From: Colius striatus
Taxonomy: Eukaryota > Chordata > Aves > Coliiformes > Coliidae
Direction: 5' to 3'
Assembly (NCBI RefSeq): GCF_028858725.1
Contig: NC_084775.1
Location: 15,955,597 to 16,019,596 of the forward strand
DNA length: 64,000 nt
How positions within the stretch are numbered: position 1 is the stretch's first letter; each line of letters starts with the position of its first letter. The translations under genes and the position numbers were made by a program. This document shows positions 1 through 10,497 of this stretch, piece after piece. Under the pieces are notes generated by a model that saw only the letters and a list, made by a program, of their open reading frames with translations, was not told where the DNA came from and did no database searches.

Positions 1-792
1 GCTGGCCGGGGGGCCGGGGCCGGGCTCGTGCGCTGCTCCAGCCTGCGCAGCATGGCCTCGGAGCCCCCCGGGCCGCCCCGCTCCCCTGTGCTGAGCAGAG
101 CCGCCAAGTTCGGCTCCTACGACTCCCTCCTGCAGAGCCTCGACGGCTCTGGCCGCCGGCCCAGCTCTCCAGCTCTCTCCCCCAGCTCTCCGGAGGTGCC
201 GGCAGCGCCGAGGCTGAGGTCCTGGAGGAGCTGCCTGGAGCCTTCGCTGGAAGCCCTGGAGGTGGGAAGGGGCTCTGGGGGGCTCCCGAGCTCTGTGCCG
301 GGCGATGGGCTGGGTGAGGGGAAGGAGAGCGACCCCTTCAGCTGGCGAATACCCACCCTCAACTTCGAGAGGAAAACCAACGTCGACTTCGACGACTTCC
401 TGCCGGCCATTCGCAAGTCCCGCTCCACCAGCAGCCTGGCCAAGCCCGGCAGGGACAGGAGGGACGGCCACCGGCCCCTCACTGTCCGCTTCCAGGACGA
501 GGCCGTGGCGGGCAGCTCGGCATCCTCCGAGGCGAAGGGCCCGGCCAAGCGCAGCCTGAGCTGCCGGGAGGACCCCGGGGACCTCTCCGACTCCTCCTCG
601 TCCTCGGGCTCCGTCCTGTCCTCCCGCAGCGCCGACAGCGTCAAGCGCCGGCCGCAGCCCCCGCGAGGGGCCGGGGAGGGCTGCAGCAGCAGAGCCGGCA
701 CCCAGGGCAGCGCGGCGAGCCAGCGGGCAGAGGCAGAAGGGAAGGAGGACGATGTCACCAGCATCATGAGGAAGTACCTGGGGAAAGATTAA
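1..792 (+). CDS. MYO18B: MYO18B terminal coding exon (partial, C-terminal tail)
   Basis: The frame is open from base 1 and ends at TAA 790-792, giving the last 263 residues of a protein; no splice acceptor is clearly visible, so the exon probably begins left of the window. The sequence is a low-complexity, Ser/Pro/Arg-rich tail with a KFGSYDSLLQ motif, a conserved-looking core (NVDFDDFLPAIRKSRSTSS), a serine run followed by VLSSRSADS, and the ending DDVTSIMRKYLGKD. It has no motor, IQ or coiled-coil part, as expected for the extreme tail of an unconventional class XVIII myosin acting in sarcomere assembly in striated muscle. The assignment rests on tail character and above all on synteny: MYO18B lies directly upstream of SEZ6L on the same strand in vertebrates, and SEZ6L is certain downstream. 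The myosin head is not in the window, so this is a strong inference and not proof. Confidence 0.78.
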   Translation, partial: AGRGAGAGLVRCSSLRSMASEPPGPPRSPVLSRAAKFGSYDSLLQSLDGSGRRPSSPALSPSSPEVPAAPRLRSWRSCLEPSLEALEVGRGSGGLPSSVPGDGLGEGKESDPFSWRIPTLNFERKTNVDFDDFLPAIRKSRSTSSLAKPGRDRRDGHRPLTVRFQDEAVAGSSASSEAKGPAKRSLSCREDPGDLSDSSSSSGSVLSSRSADSVKRRPQPPRGAGEGCSSRAGTQGSAASQRAEAEGKEDDVTSIMRKYLGKD

Positions 793-820
793 GGTAACGG
801 TGCTCAGCCGCTGACCCGCT

Positions 821-865
821 GCAGCTCAGAGCCGTGGGGGCAGCTCAGAGCCGTGGTGGCAGCTC
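821..865 (+). repeat. 19-bp tandem repeat just after the MYO18B stop
   Basis: Two 19-bp copies (821-839 and 840-858, two differences at most) and a 7-base partial third copy begin about 30 bases after the stop codon. It is a small minisatellite in the probable 3' UTR with no evident function. Confidence 0.85.
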
Positions 866-2278
866 TGCGGTGCTGACCCCGAGCCCATGTCCCTGCAGCC
901 CGTGGGGTGCCATGGAGTGTGTGGACACGGTGCCCTGGCCCAGCAGCAGTCCCCACGCTCCCCCTGCACGCTGGAGCAGCTCAGGGCAGGGGAGGCAGTG
1001 GTCAGCTCCAGCCCTGATGCCTGGCTGTGCTCCCTGCTCTGAGGCAGCCAGATGGGCCCAGGGATGCCCCAATGGGCATTCGGCACCTGGGACTGGGCTT
1101 TTCCTTGCCCTTTCCTCGCTCCTCTGGAGCTGCAGTTGGGGTGGGCAATTGGGGTGCTGCCAGTGCCACACCACCAGCTCTGAGTTCGCTGGGGTCCCCC
1201 AACCTCCTGGTTCCCCTAAAAATAGTGTCCCCCAGCCCCTACCACAGCAGTGGGCAGACATGTCCTCCCCAGCCCTGCTGTGGCTGGATGTCCCCCACTC
1301 CGAGCTGGGGCCCTGGCTAGACCAGGCGTTTCCCCTGGTTAGCAGCTGCCTCTGACAACCGCTTGCATCCCGTTTCTGTATTGCAACTGACACTTGGAGC
1401 ATTAGGATTTATTACAGCGATGCAGGTTTGAAAGCGAAGCCCCTAATGAATGTGCCACAGCTGTAATTAAGAGTTTAAAACAGATTAGAAAAACACTTTG
1501 TAAAAGCCATTGCCTTTAGACCAACTTACTGGATGTCAAGCTGTGCCCAAATTGACTGAGCCAACACAGGAAGGGAGCGTCTGTTAATGAAGCATTTCTT
1601 TGCAGGGAGCGCAGTTTGCACACTGAAACATCCCACTTGGTGCAGCCTCGGACGCAGTGAGCGCCAGCACCTGACCCCAGCGCGAGGAGCCGCGACCCCC
1701 AGCTCCCCTGGGGCTGGAAGGGGCTCCCCAGAGACTGTGGGGTGGTTTTTACAGACTCTGAGACTGGTTTTGTTTTCAAGCATTGGTGGTTTCGTTCTGT
1801 TTCCCGTCAGCGCCGCTTCGCTCAGGGGCAGCCGTGGGGAACCTGGGACTTTCTTGTTCTCCTGCAGTCGTCTGACTCGGGAGTTGGTGCTGTCATTAAA
1901 CCCCAGCAGCTGCTGTAGATGCCTGAGAACTTGCCAGGCTGCCTGAGGGAAGCGGGAGGAACACCAAACCCCATCTTCTCTAAGCCCAAAGGTGCAGCCC
2001 AGGTGTCTCATCCCACACAGCGCTGCTCAGAGATCAGCCCGACGGCCAGAGGGTGTTTTTGGGTCTCAGTGTGACACTGATGCAGCCAAACCAAGCCACG
2101 CGTTCCAGAACATCTCTCTGAAGCTGTTTGAGCTGTTGTGGCTTCCAGAGGCTGGAATTTGTCTGAAGCTGCTGAGCACAGGTCGGTCCGTGGTGTCACA
2201 GCTTGGGGACCCTGGGCCCAGCACTGCGGGGTGTGTGGTGGTGGAGGCTGCATTCCCACGCCTGCTTGGGTTTTACAC

Positions 2279-2284
2279 AATAAA
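2279..2284 (+). terminator. AATAAA polyadenylation signal (probable MYO18B end)
   Basis: A canonical AATAAA is followed about 15-20 bases later by a TTGACA cleavage context and then a T/C-rich tract (about 2310-2330) suitable as a downstream element. It is the first canonical AATAAA hexamer I found downstream of the stop codon at 792, and is flanked upstream by a GT-rich stretch. Confidence 0.6.
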
Positions 2285-2301
2285 GGATTTGCTTCTTTGA
2301 C

Positions 2302-5300
2302 ACGAGCCACTCTGTCTTTCCTTTCCCCCAGCGAGGGCAGGTCTGTGGCAGCAGCTCAGAGCAGAGCCTGGCGCTGCCCTCACCAGCCTCCCCCCAGGCC
2401 CACGGAGCTGCTCGCTGCAGGGAAGCTCCGTGTGTGCCCTGGGCAGGACTTGTCAAGTTAATGGTCCAAAGGAGGAGGAAGAGCTGATATAATCTGGTTA
2501 AATAGCAGCTGGTGGGGTGGGAACGCTGGGATCCCGTGGCCTTGGGCAGCAGGGAGGCAGAGCAGGGCCATGCCATGGGAACCGTGGGGTACAGAGGGGG
2601 TGAGGACAGCCAGCCATGCAGGAAGGGCATCAGCGTGTGGTTCCTCCCACAGCACGGCCCCTCGCCCCTCCCCAGCAGCACAGGGCGCTGGGAGGCTGTG
2701 CCAGCCGTGCCACTTCCCACCAGGATGTGGGGGCTGCAGGTAAGGGGGCACCAGCTGATGGCTTGGAGGGAGGGACACCCTGAAGGGCACCCAGGCATCC
2801 AGCCCTGCTCAGCACCATCACCACCTTCAGCCTCTGCAGCCGACCTGCCAGTGCTGCCTGGCTGAGGGCTCGGTGTGCAGCTCACTTCTCATCCCAAAAA
2901 TGCCACAGAAATTGCTCATCATTCGGTGGCTGCAGCAAAGTGGCTCCTTTGACCCTGAGCCTTTGATTTGGAGCTGCTGCAGCGGTGGGTTTGCTGAACG
3001 TGAAGCTGTTGCTGTTTAAACTTGCAAAAGAGCAGATCTGGGGGTAAGACACTGGCTGCTCTGCGTCTTTTTTCCCCTTTTCTTTTGCAGGACACCAAGA
3101 AAATTGCTCTGTCACCTGAAATGGCTTTGCACATCCTTTAACAACAAACTAGGGGGAAATTCTGCTTGAACTGGAGCTTCTCAGGCTGAGTCCAGGGACC
3201 TGTCTGCCCTTGAAGCAGCTGGTGAAGGAGAGGAGAGAGAGGCGTTGGTCAGCACTGGTCAGTGAGAAATGCTGCCTGTGGAAGCACAGGGGGGACACTG
3301 CCCCTTGCCAGCCCCCTCCCCAGCCCGTGGGAGACACAGAACCCATGGCCCTGCCAGTCAAGTTTAGAACAGTGGCAGTTTATATTCTGGGGTAGAACAA
3401 GAGTTATTTGCATTTCTCTTTGCCCCTGCATTTTAGCCACATTTACCTGCTTTCAGCACAAGGGCTTTGCTGCTTGCTGCTGTGAGGGATGGGGCTGGAG
3501 AGAGGAGCATGGCTGTGGGAAGGATGCTGTGACTCTGGGGTGAGTTTTGCTGCTGAGATGCCTCACACTCTGTGCCTCACAGCCCCTGGGGATGCTCATG
3601 TCACCCCTGGAGAAGGGAGGGTGCTGCCAGCCCCAAGCCCTGTGGCCTGTGGGTGTCTGTGTGTGCCTCAGAGCCTGGGTCAGGCTGGTGCTGTGAGGAT
3701 AACCCCCCAGCATCCCTGCACCAGAGCTGCCTCCAGCCCTGTCTGAGACAGGCAGACACTGGGAAGGGGAAATGTCTCCACATCAGACAGAGAAGAACCA
3801 GGCTGCCAAGTTTGTAATTAGCATAATTAAAGCATGCTCTTTCCTTTCAGTGGATGTGCCTTCAGAGAGCCTTCATCAGAGAAACCTCTCTGTGAAGAGC
3901 TCCTTGGTTTGCAGGAGGCTCGTGACTGAGACTGGAGTGTCCTTCTGCTGCCCCAGCACTCACAGAGCCGGGGCCTGAACGTCCTGCTGCACACAGACAC
4001 TTTCTCTGGCACGTCACATCTGGAGCTGATGGAGAAGCAAACTATGGAGCAGGTGAGCAGGGGGAGCCTGTTTGCTGCCTCGGACACATCACCAGGGCAG
4101 GCAACACACGGTCACTGTGTGAGGGGTGTGGGGCTGACCACCCTCAGGCTCCCCATCACCCCCCAAACGGCAATGCCTCTGCAGGATTGGGTGTTGGGGA
4201 CATGCTCTGTGGTCCCCTCCAATGCTCTCAGGGAGCCAGAGAGCTCCATTTATTATCCTTCCAAGTGCATTAGCTGTTTTTTCCAGTGCCTACATGTGGA
4301 AACACTCGGCTTTCCTTTGGAGCTCTGCTCAGGGGGATGGCAAGCTGGCAGCCATGCCCATCCTCACTGGGGCTGGGAGCTGGCAGGGCAGCCAGGGCTT
4401 CTCCTGGGGGCTCAGGCAGCCAGGGCTTCTCCTAGGGGCTCAGGCAGCCAGGAGGGGAATGAGGAGCATCCCTGTGCCCTCGCAGCTCCGCTCCTGCCCG
4501 CGTCTGACAGGATCCAATTTCACGGCGATTGGATGCAGGGAGTTAATACCCGATTGCTGCCGTGCTCAGAGCCTCTCTGCCACTTAAACGTGTCCCTTCC
4601 AAAAGGGAGATATAATTGGAATTATTCTTCCTGCAGGCAGTTCAACAGGCGTGGAAGCCTCCTCGTGCTCTCCTCAATGTTTGCCATTGTGGCTGGTCTC
4701 GTGCCTCAGCAGCTCTGACAGCAGCCAAGGCCACCTCCATTACAGCAACGTGCTGGTGACCTTCAGCGAGGCTTGGGCTGGGGAAATTGCTGTGCAGAGA
4801 GGTGAGCCAGGCCTTGGTTGGCATGGCAGTGCTGGATGGAAAACACAAATCCCTTGGGCTTGCCAAAACAGTGAAGCCTTGGCCACCCCCCCCGTTTGCT
4901 GTGGGGAGCAGGGGCAGACTGGGATGGAACCACTCAGGGTGACCCCAAATCCTGATTCCCCTCAGAATCAGGACCAGCAATGCCACGCCTCACCCCTGCC
5001 CAAGGTGTATGCCCTGGCACTGCCCAGTGCCCGGGAGCAGCCGGCAGGAGGGCTCCTCGGTGCTGAGTGCTGCAGCCAGCCGCAGGCTCGGTGCTCCCTG
5101 CCCACCTGTCTCTGTGGCTCAGGGCTCAGTGGCTGCAGGTTCCAGGCCATCTGTTAGCCTGGGGCGGTTGTTTCAGCAGCCTGGGTTTGATCCCTGCTGA
5201 AGTCCCGCTGGGTTTCCTTCACCAGCGTGTGCCAATCTGCACCCTCCTGCCACACCGGCTCCGGCACAGCCCAGGGCAGCCGGCTCAGCGGGGCAACGTG

Positions 5301-7480
5301 TAACTGCCCCATGCACACACGTGCCCTTGCCCCACACACACTGAGGGGGCAGCGAGCTGGGGACGAGTCCCTGGAGTAGGGACAAGGGGGCAGAGGCAGA
5401 GCCGGTGTCTTTGTGCTCTGCCAGGCTGGGCTGGGGCTGCCGTCCCTCCCCGCAGCCCCTCCATCTGCCATGCAGCCTCCGTGACAGCTCCTGGGCTTCA
5501 AGCTGAGCTCTGCATAGCAAATGAGCAGGTGATGTGGTGGGACTGCAGAGCACAAGCCGAGAGCCAAAGGCACCTTTCAGCCAGGCCCCGTGCTGGGCTC
5601 TGCCTGGGGGGCTCTGCCGGGCACTGAACACGTGGGTGCCTCCTCTCTGGTACCTTGTGTGTGTCTCTGTGCCAGTCCTGGTCTCCCTCTCAACTCAAAA
5701 GGGCCTTGTTTGTCTTATTTGCATTACATGGATGCTACATATCATGTATTTTATGTAGATCTCTGTGTTCTAAAGGAGTTTGATAGGAAATGACTGCTGC
5801 ATTAGGAAAAACAAATAGTACAGCTCCTTATCTATTCTGTTTCCCAGTTCTCACTCAAGAGACTCCTGCTCGAGCTGTTGGAATTGTTGTCATTAACTTC
5901 TGTTTTCTTTGTTTTGAGGGCAGCCCCATGCAGGACTTTCCCAGCTGTATCCAGAGAGATGGTTTTACCACGTGCTTCCTGGTGCCCTCCCTTGCTTGGT
6001 AAGCAAAACTGCTGCAAGATGAACGTGATCCAATTATGTTTTGCTGGACAGCATGTGATCAGTTCTAGTGTGCTGAATAATTTATGCTGTGTGAGGACTG
6101 AGAGCAGGTGCCAGTCATTCCTCCACTCACCCAGGTGATGGAGAGGGAGCAGGGATGCTGCTGGGGTGGTGGAGGTGAGGGATGCCAAGCAGCAGAACAC
6201 ATCAGCCGTGGCTCCTGGGGAAAAGCCTTGTTTCTGCAGGACTTGCAGTCAAACTGCTGCTCTGTGATGAATTTCTTTGAATTTAGATCCTGAAAGAACA
6301 GCAAGAGCTTAATTATAGGAAAAGGTCCTTGTGCTCGTGCAGCACATTGCAAACCATCTGGGGAGAGAAGCTGCTACAATAGGAACCTGTGCAGAGGAAT
6401 GTGCTGGCATTGGGGACCTGAGGGAGAGGGAGGTTTGTGAAAGGAGGGGAAAAAAGCAACCCAGCAGAAGAAAATCACTAATCTGAGGTTCATTTGCATT
6501 CCTATTGTGGAGCTTCAGCACTGGCAACACAAATTCAACCCATCCAGACTTTCATGTTCAGGAACAACTGTGAAACTCAAACCCAGCACAAACTGTTGAT
6601 GCTGAACATTCTTCTCCAAACACACATTAACGTTCTTGTCTCTTGGTTGCAGAGCCCAAGGCAGGAGCCTTTGGGAACAGACCCTGCAGGTGCCAATCAC
6701 ACTTCTGAGGGGAGGCAATCACACTTCTGACATCTTAAAGTCTTGGGTTGGGTCTTTTTTTTTAAGCCAAAGACCACAGAGTTTGGTACCTGACCATTTT
6801 AATTACCCTCCAACAGCACAATCCTGGAGGATGAAACCACTCTGCTCTGCCAAAACATCCCAGCAAAGGTGGGATTTCACTGGGAACATGTGGAAAAATG
6901 GGGTGCAGGAGAGACCAACAGCCCCTGCAGTGACCCTGGGTGCCTGCTACCAAAAAGAGGTGCTGGTGAGGGGGCCTGGGGTTTGCTCCTGTGGTCGGGG
7001 TGCCCTGGGCAGGGCTGGGGCTCGCAGCCACCCACGTGCCAGCAGCCAGAGTGGAGCCTCCCCCGGGATCCAGGGAAACGTGACCATGTGCCAAGGAAGC
7101 AACATTTGGAGGTGAAGAAATGGCAGAAAGCAGATCTTTTTTTCAAGTGAAATTCAGTGAAATGAGGACTGTTTCACAGAGCACAAGCTGTGCAGCTTTG
7201 ATAATTAATTAATATTTGCAGAAGGCTTTGGGATCCTCAGCTGAAAGGTGCTGTGTGTGATCACTGTGATCCATGGTTGGTGACAGAGCAGGGCTGGGGG
7301 TGTGTCCACAAGCCTCCCCCCGCCCCTGGGGGCTCTGTGCATGGTCCCCAGCTGCAGACCAAATGCAGAGGAGTGTGTGTCCAGCAAAGACCTCGAAGGC
7401 TTTACTCCAAGGTTCCTGTTCCTCTTGCCATGGGGAGGGGGTTACCACTCCCACCCCCTAAAAGCATCTTTGTGCCCACT
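2302..7480. other. Intergenic DNA, no gene recognised
   Basis: All frames carry only short, compositionally driven open stretches without family resemblance. Items visible inside are a strong splice-acceptor-like pyrimidine tract ending in AG at 3090, a 28-bp tandem repeat at 4388-4452, an AT-rich block near 4495-4640, POU octamers (ATTTGCAT) at about 5718 and 6489, and a T run near 6759. I see no RNA gene and no intact transposon. Confidence 0.7.
4388..4452 (+). repeat. 28-bp tandem repeat
   Basis: Two nearly identical 28-bp units (4388-4415 and 4416-4443, one clear difference) are followed by nine bases of a third. This is an ordinary small minisatellite in intergenic DNA. Confidence 0.9.
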
Positions 7481-7499
7481 GCAGCTTTGACCCCTAACC

Positions 7500-7870
7500 A
7501 CCTGCAAATTAAATGATTTATTCCTATGAGATGTGCTGAGGATTGCAGCCAGGCCTCACTGAATTGCCAGTGCAGCCAGCATTTGAGGAACACCATAAAA
7601 GGGTGAAAGGTACATAAACGGGAAAGCAAAGTGTTTAATCTCGGAGCCATCGCTCGATGCTACTGAGTGTTCAGCTTCCAGTGGAGCTGAGCAAATAACA
7701 CTGAGATCCCAGGAGCAAAGAGATATTTTTATCTTTTTGCACAAGGCCTGGGTTTAGCTTTGACATTATAATTGTGAATGATGGGAGTTCATTACCATAG
7801 CTACAGAAGGCTCTGACCAGCCAGCGGATCGCATTACTAATGGCTGGCACAGGTTGGCTCAGTGTGTCAG
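7500..7870. promoter_or_regulatory. Candidate conserved/regulatory AT-rich block
   Basis: This block is much richer in A/T than its flanks, yet keeps unmethylated-style CpGs (TCGGAG, TCGCTCGATG, GGATCGC). It contains TTTAAT, a near-consensus MEF2 site (ATATTTTTAT, about 7723-7732, one mismatch from CTATTTTTAT), ATTATAATTGTGAATG and ATTACTAATGG homeodomain-type sites. No reading frame is present. The call is inference from composition and motif density; a multi-species alignment would decide it. MEF2 would suit the neighbouring muscle gene. Confidence 0.35.
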
Positions 7871-8740
7871 GGTGACAGGGGCTGCGGTGTCCTGCCTGGC
7901 ACCAGCGCTGCACCAGGCACCAGGGACACATCAGGGATGCAGGTCAGAACGAAAAGAGAGCCTGTGCTCATCTTTAAGCCTCTCGGATCACAGGAGATGG
8001 CATCTCCGTGACAAACGTGGCCAACGAAAGGGGCTGGTGGTTGCCTGCCACTGGCCCCCAGCAGCTCCCAGGGCAATCCCAGGATGGACCCTGCACTCAG
8101 CACCAGCTGGAAGGGGGACAAAACCTTCCCAGTTGTTTCACATGTGGAGGTGCTGGGTGAAGGCTGAGGAAGATTTGGCCCCAGTGCTGGCCCAAGTGCC
8201 ACGCATAAGGGGCAGAGAATCCTCCCTTCCACAGCTCCCAACAGCCAATTAATCCTTTGTCTTGTTAATACCTCCCAGCAGCTTGTCTGGGCTGCGTGAG
8301 CCTGTCTGCTTCCTGATGAATAATACAGCACAGCAGGGAGGCTGCTCAGGAATTACACCGTGATTATAATTAGTGTGGAGAGTGGAAATGTGGGGCAGGG
8401 AGGGGAATGTTCCCCGGGAGCAGAGCTGGAGGATGGAGCCCAGGCTGTGCATCCACGGAGCACACTGCTGCTGTGGGCAGCCCCAGCTCCACCTCAAGGA
8501 CAAGGCCATCAAGCACTGGAGGAGCTGCTTCTGCTCAGCCCTGCAGTGATGCTGCTGGGGGCAGTTCCTGCCAGAAACCTCATCATTTTCCTTTAGCCAC
8601 CGGAGAGCAGAAGCCCTGGACACCCTTTGCTGCCTCCTACCTGGAAAACACCCCATCCTGCTCCTCAGGCTGTGCTGAGCCCTCCCAGAGTGGGGCTGAT
8701 CACAGAGACAGAGCTCACAGCCAAGAGACTTTGCATTGCC
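7871..8740. other. Intergenic DNA with an AT-rich patch
   Basis: No gene is seen. The piece from about 8240 to 8370 is AT-rich (AATTAATCC, TTGTTAATACC, ATTATAATTAG), unlike its flanks, and may be regulatory. Nothing else is distinctive. Confidence 0.6.
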
Positions 8741-8850
8741 CAGAGGTTGAGGTTGGAGCTGAGGCAGAACTGTTTCCCTGAGAGGGTTATCAGCCCCTGT
8801 GCCAGGCTGCCCAGGGAGCTGGGGGAGTGCCCAGCCCTGGAACATACAAC
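8741..8850 (+). mobile_element. CR1 LINE fragment
   Basis: About 100 bases match the CR1 3' region in sense orientation: GAGGTTGGAGCTGAGGCAGA, a CCTGAGAGGGTTATCAGC segment, GGCTGCCCAGGGAGCTGGGG and GAGTGCCCAGCCCTGGA. The same stretch is repeated almost base for base inside the CR1 copy at 41388-41487, so both derive from one subfamily. It is truncated at both ends and encodes nothing. Confidence 0.85.
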
Positions 8851-10191
8851 CCCTGAGGTCCCCCTGCTGCTCACAGGGAAGGTGAGACACCCCCCCCCAC
8901 CCCTTCCCTCACAGGGCATGACACAGGCTGTTCCCCTCTGCCCAGTGAGCAAATCCCCAGGGATTTCAGGCAGATTAGGAGCATTAGCAGCAGCTGGACA
9001 GGGGTGACCACTTTGCCTTTGAAGGTCCAGGACCTCTGGCTGCTCTTGAGGCCTCAGAAAATGTGTTATAGGAGAGCTTTGGCTCCTTCTGCTGCTGGGC
9101 TCAGCCTAAACCCCTGCCCAGCACTAAAGCTTTAGGTTTCTGCACTGACAGTCCTCCTGGTGAGTGCAAAAGAGGAGGCTGTGGCTCCTCTCCCTGCCCA
9201 GGGACAAGGGGTCTGTGCATGGCTGCTGGAAATCAGAGCAGGATTTGCTCAGAGAAAACTCTTCTTCTTCCTGGGGAGGCAGCTGAGACATCCTGCACCA
9301 GTCCCTGCCCTTACCAGCATCTCTGGCCTCAAACACCCATCAGATCCCTTTCCCACATGCTCTCCTGGCTTCTCCTCTGTCTCAGTCAGACCTACAAGAT
9401 GAGCACAAGCACCTGCAAAATCCTCTCCTCTGCAGAGCACCTGCCAGCACCAGTCCCCAGGGTCCCTGTGTGGTGGTACCAGACCCCGTGAGCTGGGGAC
9501 TCTCTCAAGTCTGGGATTCCAGCTCCCTGCTGAGGGGCTGCTGCTGACAGCCTGGGCTCCAAAACCACATTTGTATGGCGTGTTGTGTGGAGCTGCTGTA
9601 ACCAAGGAGATTGGAAACTTGGGGAAGTGGTTAGTCTCACTTATCAGGAGCTTTCCTTCATCTCTGCTGTTGCACAGAACTGTGCTCAGTTTAATAAAGA
9701 GGCTGGGAATGGTGCAGGCAGAGCCTGCTCCTCACAAGGAACTTCAGCTGGCACCTGCTGGTAGGAAAAGATGGACACTTGAGAAAGTCAGTGTGGCTGG
9801 TGCTTAAAATTCTCTGCACTCCTCTAGTCATAAAGCTTACATCAGAATTGCACAGACCACCTACCTGGGCAGTCTCGGAGCCATCGGGAGCTGGCTCCAG
9901 CCAGGGCAGGCACCTGGTACTGCTGGCAGCCAGTGCAGAGCTGCTGGATGGAGGTTTGGGGAGCTGCACCCACTGTCTGGCCTGAAGAGACCTCAGAAAG
10001 GACAGAGGCACAGAGATACAGATTATTGGGAAACTCCTGTGGAACGCCACACTGCAGCCCCTGCATTCCCCCCCAGCCAGGAACTGCCCCTTCCCATACA
10101 TGGGACAGAGCATCAGTACACTGCTGCCTATTTTGGAGTGTGCTCCTGGGGAGGAAAGCCATTACTGAAACACTAATTCCTTGTGTGGGCT

Positions 10192-10211
10192 CTCCTGCAA
10201 TAAAGCAGGAG
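10192..10211 (+). other. Perfect hairpin with AATAAA in the loop
   Basis: CTCCTGC (10192-10198) and GCAGGAG (10205-10211) are exact reverse complements, leaving the six-base loop AATAAA. Seen directly in sequence; whether it is transcribed or used for 3' processing is unknown. Confidence 0.8.
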
Positions 10212-10440
10212 CGGAGGTGTTGAAGGAATGATGCTTCTATTTAATCACAGAGTAACTCCAGGCCCATCTCTCCCAGGGTGGCTCAGACTGACTTCCCTGC
10301 CCAGAGCAGCCCCAGCTCATGGAAAGGGACAAACTGACACCAAACACACAGCAACAACTGCACTGGGCACAGCCTCTGCAACTGTGCTGCAGCAGCCCCT
10401 GCCAGGGGCATCCTGTGGCTTCCCAGGGCTGCCAGCCCCT

Positions 10441-10497
10441 GCCTGCACCCCCAGCTCCTGCCTGCACCCCAAGCCCCTGCCTGCACCCCCAGCCCCA
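10441..10497 (+). repeat. 19-bp tandem repeat, three copies
   Basis: Three successive 19-bp units beginning GCCTGCACCCC lie at 10441-10459, 10460-10478 and 10479-10497, differing by one to three bases. This is a C-rich minisatellite with no gene around it. Confidence 0.9.

Larger units (their letters stand above)
793..2300 (+). other. MYO18B: Probable MYO18B 3' untranslated region
   Basis: No coding frame continues after the stop. The segment ends in a good polyadenylation signal with a downstream U-rich tract, so a 3' UTR of about 1.5 kb is the simplest reading. A weaker ATTAAA hexamer is at 1895-1900. An AT-rich block at about 1365-1510 (ATTA/TAAT-rich) stands out from the GC-rich surroundings. 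The length of the UTR is inferred; an intron within it is possible because a donor-like AAG/GTAACG directly follows the stop codon. Confidence 0.55.

Noticed and set aside
117..767. 216-codon minus-strand open frame opposite the first exon
   Set aside because: A shadow of the MYO18B coding frame produced by high GC third positions.
6488..6510. Possible composite SOX-OCT element (ATTTGCAT next to CCTATTGTGG)
   Set aside because: The octamer is good but the SOX half is in the wrong relative orientation for the known composite element.
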